Shown: positions 1 to 8,840, counted from the stretch's first letter. The stretch: 35,543 nt of DNA from Novosphingobium sp. Rr 2-17 (GCF_000272475.1 NZ_AKFJ01000091.1:1-35543), one strand, 5' to 3'. Numbers and translations: made by a program. The notes: generated by a model from the letters alone, not told the origin.

Positions 1-160
1 CCATGCGCGGACGCACCCAAAGGCCGGACATATGGACGCAAGCGATTAGATCAAATCACTGTGACCGCCTTGCAGGGAGGAGGCCGTCCACATATGGTAT
101 TAGCTGACAGTTAACCCGCGCGCGCGGTCCAGCCGAGCAACAGCCGGCAGTGCTTGCGGC

Positions 161-1165
161 TTATCCCTTGCGCAATTCTACGAGGCGACGCTCCCAGGCC
201 AGCGCGTGATCGACGATGGTAGGCAAATCGGCATACTTGGGAGCCCAGGGCAGGGTGGCAAGAATGCGCTGGTTGTCGGCGATCAGAGCGGCAGGGTCGC
301 CGGGACGCCTTTCCTGCATCCGTCGCTCGATTGCCTGGTTGGTGACGCGGTCGACGGCATCAAGCACGTCCAGAACCGAGAAACCCGTGCCGTAGCCACA
401 ATTCATCGTCAGCGACCGTTCTGGCGTTGCGATCAACGCTTCGAGGGCAAGGACGTGGGCATTGGCGAGATCCGAAACGTGGATGTAATCGCGCACGCCA
501 GTGCCGTCAGGCGTATCGTAATCGGTGCCGAACACGCTCACGTGCGTGCGTTGGCCTAGCGCCGCTTCGACCGCGACCTTGATGAGGTGGGTAGCCCCTG
601 CTGTCGATTGCCCTGTCCGCCCTTGCGGATCGGCCCCAGCGACGTTGAAATAACGTAGCGCGCAATAGTTGATCGGGTGCGCGTTCGAGACGTCCGCCAG
701 CATGATCTCCGTCATCAATTTGGACATGCCATAGGGGTTAATGGGCAGCTTGGCAGAATCTTCTTTCACCGGCGATGTTTCCGGCACGCCGTAGGTGGCG
801 GCGGTGGAACTGAAGATGAAATGCGCCACGCCCGCCTTAACCGCAGCCTCTACCAAAGCGCGGCTTTTGGATGTGTTGTTGTGATAATACTTGAGCGGAT
901 TTTCGACTGACTCCGGCACAATGATCGAACCGGCGAAGTGCATGATCGCTCCGATCCTTTGTTCTGCAAAGATGCGTGCCAGGAGTGTCGAATCTTCGAT
1001 ATCACCTTCATAAAATGGGACATTGTCGGGAATGCAAAAGCGAAACCCGGTGGTTAGGTTGTCAACGACCGTAACCGGCCAGCCCGCATCTGTTAGCGCC
1101 AGAACGGCATGGCTGCCGATGTAGCCGGCGCCGCCGGTTACGAGCACGGGAAGTTTGGTCGTCAT
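161..1165 (-). CDS. galE: UDP-glucose 4-epimerase
   Basis: Interconverts UDP-glucose and UDP-galactose in the cytoplasm (Leloir pathway), supplying galactose for surface polysaccharides. The 334-residue protein begins with a Rossmann NAD-binding motif GGAGYIGSH near residue 10. It carries the SDR catalytic pair as YGMSK, an SST motif just before it (FSSTAATYG), and the GalE-typical LRYFNVAGADP and VRDYIHVSDLA. Length matches the family (about 330-340). A longer reading frame exists to 1249, but the ATG at 1165 is preceded by AGCAGGAAACCC, a good ribosome site, and starts right before the Rossmann fold. It stands alone, with no gal or polysaccharide genes beside it. Very secure as an extended SDR of GalE type; exact sugar specificity is inferred. 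Confidence 0.95.
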   Translation of the reverse strand: MTTKLPVLVTGGAGYIGSHAVLALTDAGWPVTVVDNLTTGFRFCIPDNVPFYEGDIEDSTLLARIFAEQRIGAIMHFAGSIIVPESVENPLKYYHNNTSKSRALVEAAVKAGVAHFIFSSTAATYGVPETSPVKEDSAKLPINPYGMSKLMTEIMLADVSNAHPINYCALRYFNVAGADPQGRTGQSTAGATHLIKVAVEAALGQRTHVSVFGTDYDTPDGTGVRDYIHVSDLANAHVLALEALIATPERSLTMNCGYGTGFSVLDVLDAVDRVTNQAIERRMQERRPGDPAALIADNQRILATLPWAPKYADLPTIVDHALAWERRLVELRKG

Positions 1166-1441
1166 GGGTTTCCTGCTGCATGGCCATGCCCACAGATATT
1201 GCGGGCGCGAAGGTGACATATCGATATGGGGCGGACCCAAGCCCGTCAAGGAACGAGCGCGAGGCCATTGGTATCAACCGCAGTTCTGCGCGGGCACTGA
1301 GCACGAAGCCCCAGAGATCCATTTTGAATTGGTTGGAACAATGCTTTTTGAACTGTACCGGCGAGCACTGGTGTCAGAGCGCATTTCAGTAGGCATGGGA
1401 ACACGGCTGGATGTGATAAGCCGCCCGCTGGCGATCAAGAT

Positions 1442-2144
1442 TTATCTAAAGTTGAGCCCGATCACGACACCCTTAGTAACGATCGTTCCGCCGACCAGGA
1501 TTTTTGCATAATCGGTTTCGATTGAGGCCAGGCCCCAAGCGGCCAGAAAATGGGCTGCTGCAAGACCGCCGCTGATCGCGAGGAACTTTCCTTTGCTGGG
1601 CCGCTTGCCGATCATCGGGTTCTTTTCGATGCAGTCAGTGCGACTCAAGCACGCGACGGTCTGGATGGAAATCGATGATGTTTAGAGCCTGATAAGTCAG
1701 TTCCATGCGAGTGAGGCCGGGGGTCCAGCCGCGAGTCGATTTAGTTTTGGGGTTATATATGCGCTGGTCTTCGTACGTGAGCCTTGAAACGCTTTCCGAA
1801 AGCGCCGGGGAAGGGGCGCCTTGGCTGCGCGTTTCGCCATCACTTGGCACCTTCGCGTCTTGGGTGGCCGTGCTGTCGGCGTGAATGAAGTCGGCCCCCG
1901 CTACGCCCGATCCTTCGTCGCCATAGTGGCTCACGAGCCTATCGGAATGCGCAGTAGTAGCCGCAGATAGAGTGGTTGGTCCCAAGTCTTCTAACTGAAA
2001 TGAAGAGTATTCTGGTGATCCAAGAAAATAAGCCCCTTGGCTTATTTCGGCAGCGTACGAAATTGATGGAGTAAAAATGACGGTGCCCATGAAAAATGGG
2101 CATCCTATCAAGATGCTTTTCCAGCTGTTTTTGTAATACTTCAT
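1442..2144 (-). pseudogene. Secreted/membrane protein of unknown function, split by a frameshift
   Basis: No named function. The 5' part (start ATG 2144, ribosome site GGGAG) has a signal peptide with hydrophobic stretch SILIGCPFFMGTVIF and likely cleavage after SYA, then a low-complexity Ser/Thr/Ala/Glu region, and runs to a stop at 1635. The 3' part (1442-1648) is open in another frame but begins only at a TTG with no ribosome site. Deleting one base in the GGATGG run near 1663-1668 joins them: ELTYQALNIIDFH then QTVACLSRTDCIEKNP and IGKRPSKGK followed by a hydrophobic helix. That joined layout (QALNxID, QT, Cys, NPxxGxxPS, helix) is one I recall from unnamed sphingomonad proteins. The fused product would be 233 residues. 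It could be a true pseudogene, a sequencing error, or two overlapping genes (less likely). Confidence 0.7.
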
Positions 2145-2564
2145 GCGCCATCTCCCAATTGAGTCGCGCATGTCGGTATAAAGTTAAACGGCGTGGGGTG
2201 GTGCGCAGACAGATCGGAAATGGTTCTCGATCTGATCGGTTTTCGAGAGTTTATTCTCAAACCAAGAGGGCAGTGCAGTCACTGCAATTTCTGCTGATCA
2301 CGCGGCCCGAGGCACAGCGTTTTCACAGGTTCCAAAGCCTAATTTTGCGTAATCGTGGTCTGTAGGCCGCCTTGCACAACGCTGGATGGAAGCGCTGATA
2401 GCCGCTCTTTTTGCAGGGGTGGCGTCGATGGACTGGCGGCCTTCACGCCACGCTTACAGATTTGCGAAAGCCTGGCGCTGAGCTTCCCAAGTCATTTATG
2501 GTCAGCGTCAGCCGCCGCCGCGAGAGGGAGATAAGAGTATAGCGATTGGCTGAGTCGCCGCTCG
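2145..2564. other. Intergenic stretch without a supported gene
   Basis: About 420 bases between the PilZ-like ORF and the frameshifted gene. Short open frames exist on both strands, but none has a convincing start, ribosome site or recognisable domain. I see no strong hairpin followed by a T tract and no tRNA-like fold. It presumably holds the promoter of the minus-strand gene starting at 2144. Confidence 0.4.
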
Positions 2565-2810
2565 TCAGGCTGAGAAATGGTGCAGTATCCGACCGTCGAG
2601 CGGTTCCTTGAAGCGTACCGCCGCACCTGCTTGCGTCTTGTGGGACAACGTGGCCGCAAACGGTCCCACCGCCCCGATCCACAACGAGAAGTCGTTATCG
2701 AACGATGGTGATCCGTTATCCGCCTCTATATCGCATCCCTCGCCGCCGAGGCCCAGGATGCGAACGGGCGCAGTCTCCTGCTGGCTGACGTATTCGCCAT
2801 AGAGTATCAT
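2565..2810 (-). CDS. Short PilZ-like domain protein
   Basis: An 81-residue product if started at the ATG at 2810, which has AAGGA 8 bases upstream. The frame stays open to 2939, but the added N-terminal part looks non-protein-like. The sequence resembles the minimal PilZ beta-barrel common in sphingomonads: VRILGLGGEGCDIEAD matches the D/NxSxxG strand-turn with a Gly-Cys, and GPFAATLSHKTQAGAAVRF matches the final strands ending in a conserved hydrophobic-Arg-Phe. The RxxxR arm that binds cyclic di-GMP in true PilZ proteins is not visible, so nucleotide binding is doubtful. It is unlinked in function to the trehalose genes that follow. The family call is from pattern only; it could instead be an unrelated small protein. 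Confidence 0.5.
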   Translation of the reverse strand: MILYGEYVSQQETAPVRILGLGGEGCDIEADNGSPSFDNDFSLWIGAVGPFAATLSHKTQAGAAVRFKEPLDGRILHHFSA

Positions 2811-2999
2811 AGCCACGATCCTTAGCGCGCCCACATCTCGTGGACGGCTGTCAATTCCATACGCGTGACAGTTTCGGCTGAATCGCCGGTTCCCGCATCC
2901 GCTTCCCACTAAGCATTCTAAACGACAAAACAGTTTCACCTAAGCATAAAAAACACGCAGGTGGTGCTGCTCAGCCTGGATTGGTGAAATGAGCAGCGT

Positions 3000-4409
3000 T
3001 CAGGCGGCCTGATGCTGGGGTTGGGTGGTCTTTCCCTTGCCTTGGAGCGTATTCACGAAATCCTCGCGCCAACGTACGACATCGTCATCGCGGACCGAGA
3101 CAAGCAGCTTTTCGTGCCGCTTGCGGCGCTGGGCGAGCGGCATTTCGAGCGCCAGCTTGATCGTTTCGCTAACGTGTTCGACCGAGTGGGGGTTGACCAG
3201 CAAGGCATCCTTGAGCTGCATGGCCGCGCCTGCAAACTGCGACAGGATCAGAACGCCAGGGTTTTCCGGATCCTGCGCGGCGACATATTCCTTTGCCACC
3301 AGGTTCATGCCATCGCGCAAGGGGGTCACGAGACCAATGTCGGCCGCGCGGTAGAACCCCGCCAGTTGCGCGCGCGGAAAGCCTCGGTTGACGTAGCGAA
3401 TCGGCACGAACGCGACGTCCGCGTGGGCGCCGTTGATGTGCCCGGTCTTGCGCTCCAGATCCTCGCGAATTTGCTGGTAGCTGGCGACATCGCCTCGACT
3501 GGGCGGGGCAATCTGCAGCAGCACAGCGCTCTCCGCGAGATCGGGATTATCCGCCAGGAAACGGCCAAAGCCGCTGAAACGTTCGCCCAGACCCTTCGAA
3601 TAGTCGAGCCGATCGACACCAATCAGAATCTTGCTGCCGTGAACGCTCAACTTAAGGCGGTCATGCGCCTCCTTGGCCTCTTCGCTCTGCGCCGCCTCGG
3701 TGAACTCTGCGTAATCGATCCCGATCGGGAACGCACGGGCCAGGACACGGCGGCCCTTGTAGAGAATAGAGTTGTCGAGCCCTACCTTCAGGCCCATTTC
3801 CTTTTGCACGTAGTGCAGGAAGCTCTCGAGCCATTCGGTCGTTTGGAAGCCGATCACGTCGTATTCCAACATCGAGGCAACCAGCCGTTCGTGCATCGGC
3901 AATGAGGTGAGCAGGCGAGTAGGCGGCCAAGGGGTGTGCAGGAACAGCCCCATCCGGTTGTTCACGCCCTTGGCTCGCAGCATCGAGCCGAGCGGGAGCA
4001 AGTGGTAATCGTGGACCCAGACGAGATCGTCCGGTTCTATCAAGGGTAGCACAGACGTTGCGAACCGCTCGTTTACCCGCTCGTAGCCTTCGCCGAAATT
4101 GCGGTCGTACTCGGTCAGGTCGATGCGATAGTGGAATAGCGGCCACAACGTGCGATTGGCGTATCCGTTGTAGTACTCATCAATATCCTGTGGCTCCAGG
4201 TCGATCGTGGCGGTGGTGACACCGTCGTTGCGCTGCATATCAAGGTGGCCGGTGAACTCGGGCGTTTCCTGACCCGACCAGCCGAACCAGATACCTCGGT
4301 GCTCGCGCAGGGCTGATTTCAGCGCCACGGCCAGGCCACCTTGCGCGCCTGCGGCACCTGCAGCACTTGCTACGGATACGCGGTTCGAAATAACTATCAG
4401 TCGGCTCAT
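3000..4409 (-). CDS. otsA: Trehalose-6-phosphate synthase
   Basis: Glycosyltransferase family 20 enzyme joining UDP-glucose and glucose-6-phosphate into trehalose-6-phosphate in the cytoplasm. The 469-residue protein shows the N-terminal SRLIVISNRV strand, the GGLAVAL phosphate loop near residue 25, VWVHDYHLLPLG near 130, the Arg-Leu-Asp-Tyr-Ser-Lys-Gly motif (GVDRLDYSKGL) near 265, and RDGMNLVAKEYVA near 365 for the UDP-sugar. Length is normal for bacterial OtsA. The ATG at 4409 follows GGGGAA. It is the last gene of the minus-strand operon otsB-GH15-otsA, separated from the GH15 gene by 43 bases, and so probably shares the stress promoter at 7240-7264. Confidence 0.96.
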   Translation of the reverse strand: MSRLIVISNRVSVASAAGAAGAQGGLAVALKSALREHRGIWFGWSGQETPEFTGHLDMQRNDGVTTATIDLEPQDIDEYYNGYANRTLWPLFHYRIDLTEYDRNFGEGYERVNERFATSVLPLIEPDDLVWVHDYHLLPLGSMLRAKGVNNRMGLFLHTPWPPTRLLTSLPMHERLVASMLEYDVIGFQTTEWLESFLHYVQKEMGLKVGLDNSILYKGRRVLARAFPIGIDYAEFTEAAQSEEAKEAHDRLKLSVHGSKILIGVDRLDYSKGLGERFSGFGRFLADNPDLAESAVLLQIAPPSRGDVASYQQIREDLERKTGHINGAHADVAFVPIRYVNRGFPRAQLAGFYRAADIGLVTPLRDGMNLVAKEYVAAQDPENPGVLILSQFAGAAMQLKDALLVNPHSVEHVSETIKLALEMPLAQRRKRHEKLLVSVRDDDVVRWREDFVNTLQGKGKTTQPQHQAA

Positions 4410-4452
4410 GCTATTCCCCAGAGGCGCCTTTAGCGCAGGTGAGACCGGCGCA

Positions 4453-6282
4453 TCAGCGCCAGTCCCGCCACGACCGGGAGAGTTGCCCGGCGCAATTGAT
4501 GATACCTACAAGTGAGTAGGTCTGGGGGAAGTTCCCCCATAGCTCGCCCGTTTCGAAGTCCATGTCTTCGGACAAAAGCCCCGAACGGGTGCGATGTGAA
4601 AGCATGGTAACAAACAATCGCCGCGCTTCGTCGTCCTCGCCGCTGCGGTGAAGCGCCTGGATCAACCAGAACGTGCAGATGTTGAAGGCTGTCTCGGGCA
4701 AACCGAAATCGTCCTCGCTGTCGTAACGCAACATGTGCTCGCCACGACGCAGCGCACGCTGGACGGCCTGGAGCGTCGCGCGGAACTTGGGATGATCGGC
4801 GGGCAGGTAACGCAGTTCCACCATCTGCAGCAGGCTGGCGTCGAGCTGGTTGCCGCCGAAGCTGGCGGCATAGTGGCCGCCCGCTTCGTGGCCCTCCACC
4901 GGCAGCCAGGCGCCTTCATCGATATTCCGGCGCACGGTATCGGCCCGCTCACGCCAGAGCGCGGCACGGTCGGCCAGCCCGATGTGCTCTGCGGCGTTGG
5001 CCAGCCGATCACATGCGGCCCAGCTCATCACGCTGGAATACGTGTGGACTGCGGTACGCGTGCGCAGTTCCCATAAGCCTGCATCAGGCTGGTCGTGGGT
5101 CTGCCACGCCATCTCGCCCACTTGCTCAAGGCTGCGGAAGTCCTCTTCATTGGCGATGCGTAGCAGTCGCTGGTCCGAGAAACTCTGGATCGAGGGGAGG
5201 ACGATCTGGCCGTAGCAATCGTTCTGAACCTGGTAATACGCGGCGTTCCCCACGCGCACTGGCCCCATGCCGCGATAGCCGGCCAGGTGCGGGGCTTCCC
5301 ATTCGATGATTTCCTTGGCGCCGCTGACTGCGTAGAGCGGCTGGACCACGCCTTCGGGCGCATCCGCCACGATGTTGCGTAAGTACCCCAGATACTTTTC
5401 CAGCACGTCGAGCGCGCCTAAGTGGTTGAGCGCCTGGACCGTGTAGTAGGCATCGCGAATCCAGCAGTAGCGATAGTCCCAGTTACGCTGGCTGCCGGGC
5501 GCTTCAGGGATTGAGGTTGTCAGCGCGGCGACGATCGCACCGGTTTCCTCGTGTTGGCACAGCTTGAGAGTTATCGCCGCGCGGATGACCGCGTCCTGCC
5601 AATCGAGCGGGGTGGCAAGGCCGCGCACCCACAAGCGCCAGTAATCCGAGGTTTTGTTCAGCATCGCTTGGACATCGTACTCGATGTCGCCGTTGAATGG
5701 CTCGTCCGGGCCGAGGAAGAAGTGCAACGGTCGTTCGATCCGGAAGTAGCGCTCGTCCAGCACGTAGCCTACCGGTGCGTCGGTGGTCAGGCGCAGGGTG
5801 TTGCGTTCCACCAGATAACGGACGTGGTTTGATCCCTGGGTGATCGGCGCCAGTTGTGCGCCATAGCCGCTCATCGGCGTCAGCACCGTGCGGATGCGGG
5901 GCGATCCGGCTACCGGGCGCACGATCCGCGCGTAGGCCACCGGGCGATAGGTACGACCGCTGTGCTCGTAGCGGGGGCAGAAGTCGTAGATTTCGACCGC
6001 GCCGCCTTTGGCGTCCTCCAGCCGGGTCACAAGAATAGGCGTGTTGCGCAAGTAGTGCTGTGAAATCGAGGTCTGGCCTTCCAGCTCGAACCGCCAAGTA
6101 CCGGCATCGCGGCCCTTGTCGCCGCGCATCAGCGCACAAAAGGTCGGGTCGCCATCGACCCGCGGCACGCATCCCCAGACCAGCGCGCCGACATCGTCGA
6201 TGAGGCCGCTAACTTGGCAATTGCCGATCGGCCATAGTTCCAGGCTGGTGGGAGAGGGCGCGATGGCCTCTGGCTGGGTCAT
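4453..6282 (-). CDS. Glycoside hydrolase family 15 protein (glucoamylase/trehalase type)
   Basis: A 609-residue cytoplasmic GH15 enzyme with no signal peptide. An N-terminal beta-sandwich (about 1-220) precedes the alpha/alpha barrel. Visible family signatures are RNWDYRYCWIRDAYYT near residue 265, DAGLWELR near 400 carrying the predicted general-acid Glu, and LLSEDMDFETGELWGNFPQ near 570 carrying the second catalytic Glu. Members act on alpha-glucans or, in some actinobacteria, on trehalose. Its start overlaps the otsB stop by four bases (ATGA), so translation is coupled to trehalose synthesis. A role in trehalose turnover or in glucan trimming is therefore inferred, but substrate cannot be read from the sequence. 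Confidence 0.9.
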   Translation of the reverse strand: MTQPEAIAPSPTSLELWPIGNCQVSGLIDDVGALVWGCVPRVDGDPTFCALMRGDKGRDAGTWRFELEGQTSISQHYLRNTPILVTRLEDAKGGAVEIYDFCPRYEHSGRTYRPVAYARIVRPVAGSPRIRTVLTPMSGYGAQLAPITQGSNHVRYLVERNTLRLTTDAPVGYVLDERYFRIERPLHFFLGPDEPFNGDIEYDVQAMLNKTSDYWRLWVRGLATPLDWQDAVIRAAITLKLCQHEETGAIVAALTTSIPEAPGSQRNWDYRYCWIRDAYYTVQALNHLGALDVLEKYLGYLRNIVADAPEGVVQPLYAVSGAKEIIEWEAPHLAGYRGMGPVRVGNAAYYQVQNDCYGQIVLPSIQSFSDQRLLRIANEEDFRSLEQVGEMAWQTHDQPDAGLWELRTRTAVHTYSSVMSWAACDRLANAAEHIGLADRAALWRERADTVRRNIDEGAWLPVEGHEAGGHYAASFGGNQLDASLLQMVELRYLPADHPKFRATLQAVQRALRRGEHMLRYDSEDDFGLPETAFNICTFWLIQALHRSGEDDEARRLFVTMLSHRTRSGLLSEDMDFETGELWGNFPQTYSLVGIINCAGQLSRSWRDWR

Positions 6283-7118
6283 GCCTGTGCTTCTCCATTG
6301 TCAAATTTGGTGGCCGCCAACCACTCATGCACCGCGGTGACGTCGGGCAAACGCCAGCGTGCCGCCGTGTCGCGCATCGGACCAATCAACACGCCGCTGC
6401 CGCCGAAACGTCCAAGGACGTTGAACGCGTCCTCGTCGGTCACATCGTCGCCCAGAAAAATCGGGGTGGAGCTTGCAAAAGGGGGCATCGCCATGAAGCG
6501 CGAGACGGCAGTGCCCTTGTCGGAGCCCGGCATACTGAGTTCGGCCACTTGCTTGCCGTGCTTGATGCCCAGGCCGAACTGCGCAGCGACCTTGGCGCTT
6601 GCTTCCAGCAAAGCATCGCGCGCTTGCGGCACTTGGCGATAATGCACCGCGACGCTGAACGGCTTGGGCTCGACGATCAGCCCTGGGTAGCCTTTTGCGA
6701 AATCAACGAACGCGGACACCGCTTCCGCCGGCAGTGGATCGGCTTCCGCGAGGATCTCACTGGAACCGGCAGGACGGAACTCCCCGCCATGCGACCCGGC
6801 CATGGCGACCCCGATCGGCCCCAGTAGCGAGTCGAGTGCCGCCAGCGAGCGGCCACTGACGATCGCGAATCGACCGTCCAGCGCACTAGCCAGCCGCACT
6901 AGCAAGCCAGGCAAGTCCGGCGGGACTACCACCGCGCCCGGACGCTCAGCGATCTCCACCAGCGTCCCGTCGAAATCGAGGAATAGCGCGGTCTGGCTCG
7001 CAGGGTCTAGCAGCGGCGGTAGCGGCAGGTCAGGCATCGAAGCCCAGTCCGCTCGCTCGACATTCGGCGCTCCGAAGTCCGGCTGCGGCAGCGGCTGGCT
7101 GTCGTGGGCATCGGTCAT
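6279..7118 (-). CDS. otsB: Trehalose-6-phosphate phosphatase
   Basis: HAD-superfamily phosphatase (subclass IIB) that removes phosphate from trehalose-6-phosphate, completing the OtsAB pathway. The 279-residue product has the catalytic motif LFLDFDGTLVEI near residue 40 (nucleophile Asp and acid Asp), the motif II region FAIVSGRS, AGSHGGEFR of the cap, and the metal-binding FLGDDVTDEDAF near 230. The open frame continues upstream to 7280, but the ATG at 7118 is the first one that fits the family; the ribosome site is weak (AAAGAG). It is the first gene of the trehalose operon, translationally coupled to the GH15 gene, with an EcfG-type promoter about 120 bases upstream. Confidence 0.93.
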   Translation of the reverse strand: MTDAHDSQPLPQPDFGAPNVERADWASMPDLPLPPLLDPASQTALFLDFDGTLVEIAERPGAVVVPPDLPGLLVRLASALDGRFAIVSGRSLAALDSLLGPIGVAMAGSHGGEFRPAGSSEILAEADPLPAEAVSAFVDFAKGYPGLIVEPKPFSVAVHYRQVPQARDALLEASAKVAAQFGLGIKHGKQVAELSMPGSDKGTAVSRFMAMPPFASSTPIFLGDDVTDEDAFNVLGRFGGSGVLIGPMRDTAARWRLPDVTAVHEWLAATKFDNGEAQA

Positions 7119-7464
7119 CGTGTTCACTCTTTGCACCTTCGCTTGAGGCGGGCTAGTCCGACTTGCCCGGCATATCCCGCAACTGAGGCGCCCCGTCCGG
7201 TTCGCCTCGATCGTTTCTCTCCCAAACCGTAGCTGAGGCAACGAACAGCAAGGAAGGGAGTTCCGTCCGGCGTTTTGCAATGCAACCGAAAGGCGCGCGC
7301 TTGGCGGCGGATTTTCGCAATTCTGAGCCGGTCAGCCTGCTGCTTTGCACAATAAGTGCCATCATAACACACGACCGAGCGGCATTCGCGCTTGCGTCCG
7401 CGCCCGTCCCGCGCTTTGGATGTGCCACACGCCAGCGGCGGCACGCAATTGCGAAGGACCTGGA
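7119..7464. other. Divergent intergenic region between otsB and a HAD phosphatase gene
   Basis: About 345 bases separating the minus-strand trehalose operon from a plus-strand gene. The open frames crossing it are N-terminal extensions of those two genes without ribosome sites. The one clear element is the EcfG-type promoter match listed separately. I see no obvious promoter for the plus-strand gene. Confidence 0.6.
7240..7264 (-). promoter_or_regulatory. EcfG-type general stress promoter of the trehalose operon
   Basis: Read on the minus strand, the site is GGAAC, 16 bases, CGTT, an exact match to the promoter consensus of the alphaproteobacterial general-stress sigma factor EcfG (GGAAC-N16/17-CGTT). 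It lies about 120 bases upstream of the otsB start codon and points toward it. Trehalose synthesis is a known target of this regulon in several alphaproteobacteria, which fits. Assignment is by motif only. Confidence 0.7.
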
Positions 7465-8217
7465 ATGAAGAAAATCGTGGCATTCGATCTCGACGGCACT
7501 CTGGCGCTGAGCAAGCAGCCGCTGACCGACGAGATGGCCGAATTGCTGGCCCAGTTGCTGACCGTTGCGCAAGTTGCGGTGATCTCGGGCGGGGACTGGC
7601 CGCAGTTCGAAAAGCAGGTCGCCAGCCGCTTGCCGGCCCACGCAGACGTGTCGCGCTTGTGGATGCTACCGACCAGCGGCGCCAAGCTCTACCTCCACCA
7701 GAACGGCGGTTGGGAGCCGATCTATGCCGAACTGTTCACCGACGAGCAGAAGGCTAACATCCTGGAGGCTTTCGACGCTTCGCTGGCAGCGACGGGCTTC
7801 ACGCCGGAAGAGACCTGGGGGGAGCGGATCGAAGATCGCGGCAGCCAGATCACCTTCTCCGCACTTGGCCAGCAAGCGCCGATCGAGGCCAAGGAACACT
7901 GGGACCCAGACTTCGCCAAGCGCAAGGTGATCCAGGCGGACTTGCTCAAGCGTCTGCCCGATGTTTCGATCAAGCTGGGCGGTGCCACTTCGATCGACAT
8001 CACTCAGCCGGGAATCGACAAGTCCTGGGGCCTCAAGCGATTGTCCGAGCGCAGCGGCGTGGCCGAGGCGGATATCCTGTTCATCGGCGATGCGATCTTC
8101 CCGGGCGGCAACGACTATCCGGCCAAGGAAATGGGGCTCGACACCATCAACGTGCGCGACCACCTAGACACCGCCAACGTCATCGCCGCGATCGTTTCCT
8201 GCCAGAAGGCAGGTTGA
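7465..8217 (+). CDS. HAD-IIB family phosphatase, phosphomannomutase-like
   Basis: A 250-residue HAD hydrolase. Motif I is VAFDLDGTLALSK at residues 4-16, motif II IS-G-G near 46, a conserved Lys in the cap, and motif IV FIGDAIFPGGNDYP near 210. The cap regions RGSQITFSALGQ and GGATSIDITQPGIDKSWGL resemble eukaryote-type phosphomannomutase and sucrose-phosphatase relatives, where sequences like GG-S-D-KT-GL hold the sugar phosphate. A sugar phosphate substrate is therefore likely, but phosphatase versus mutase activity cannot be told. The ATG at 7465 follows GAAGGACCTGGA; a longer frame to 7345 lacks a ribosome site. It diverges from otsB, suggesting a link to sugar-phosphate metabolism. Confidence 0.85.
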   Translation: MKKIVAFDLDGTLALSKQPLTDEMAELLAQLLTVAQVAVISGGDWPQFEKQVASRLPAHADVSRLWMLPTSGAKLYLHQNGGWEPIYAELFTDEQKANILEAFDASLAATGFTPEETWGERIEDRGSQITFSALGQQAPIEAKEHWDPDFAKRKVIQADLLKRLPDVSIKLGGATSIDITQPGIDKSWGLKRLSERSGVAEADILFIGDAIFPGGNDYPAKEMGLDTINVRDHLDTANVIAAIVSCQKAG

Positions 8218-8243
8218 TCGCGATCTAGGGGCGGGACCGCTTC

Positions 8244-8801
8244 GTGCCCGCCTTTTACCTCACGCTCGTCGCGGTCCTGCTTGCTGGCATCGGTGCGCGG
8301 GACCAGATGACGATCGCGGGGCTGACCTCCCGCCAAGGACGGCGACCGGGGGTTCTACTCGTCGCTCTGCTCAGTACTGTGTTGACCGGGGCAGCCGCAG
8401 CTTTCGCCGCGCGCTTCATGTTGATCGAGTTGCCCCCCCCGGCCCGCGCGATCTTCGGCGCGTTCGCCCTCGGTACGGCGGGCATCGAATCGATGGTCTT
8501 CGTGGCTCGTCGTAGTCCGAAAGAGCCAACCAATTCACTGGGTGCGCTGCTGATCGTCCTGCTCGCGCAGCAGATCACCGACGCGGCGCGCTTCATCCTG
8601 TTCGGGCTGGGCGTGGCTTTGGCCGCGCCGGGGATGGCTGGCGCAGCCGGTGTGGCCGGCGGCAGCGTGCTGGTGGCATTCGCCTGGGCCCGACCAGAAC
8701 TTTTGCAGACGCCAGCAGCGCGTTGGACCCGCCGCGGGGTAGGCGTGGCGCTGACGCTGGCGGCGATCGTGCTCCTCCTCCGGCAATTCGGGATTGTCTG
8801 A
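8244..8801 (+). CDS. Small multi-pass membrane protein, possibly GDT1/TMEM165-like
   Basis: A 185-residue, strongly hydrophobic protein with about five or six predicted membrane helices. It starts with GTG at 8244 after a GGGGCGGGA stretch, 26 bases after the HAD gene. The first helix ends in AGIGARDQMTIAGLTSRQ, which recalls the E-x-G-D-K/R-S/T signature of the UPF0016 (GDT1/TMEM165) cation transporters, although the acidic Glu is not in place. A second loop (GTAGIESMVFVARRSP) may be the degenerate second copy. I do not recognise it firmly; it could be a diverged cation/proton antiporter or an unrelated sphingomonad membrane protein. Confidence 0.65.
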   Translation: MPAFYLTLVAVLLAGIGARDQMTIAGLTSRQGRRPGVLLVALLSTVLTGAAAAFAARFMLIELPPPARAIFGAFALGTAGIESMVFVARRSPKEPTNSLGALLIVLLAQQITDAARFILFGLGVALAAPGMAGAAGVAGGSVLVAFAWARPELLQTPAARWTRRGVGVALTLAAIVLLLRQFGIV

Positions 8802-8815
8802 TCGGAAATTGCCGT

Positions 8816-8840
8816 TGAACCGGCCCTGTTTATTTGCGTT
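8816..8840 (+). promoter_or_regulatory. EcfG-like promoter of dps
   Basis: TGAAC, 16 bases, CGTT, one mismatch from the EcfG consensus GGAAC-N16-CGTT, ending 45 bases before the dps start codon on the same strand. Dps is commonly induced by general stress, so placement and orientation fit. Motif evidence only. Confidence 0.5.

Noticed and set aside
1155..1511. 118-residue plus-strand frame upstream of galE
   Set aside because: It begins inside galE on the opposite strand, has no domain, and its coding pattern is not convincing.
2443..2682. 79-residue minus-strand frame overlapping the PilZ-like ORF
   Set aside because: No ribosome site, no domain, and it overlaps a better supported frame; I could not show that it is a frameshifted continuation.
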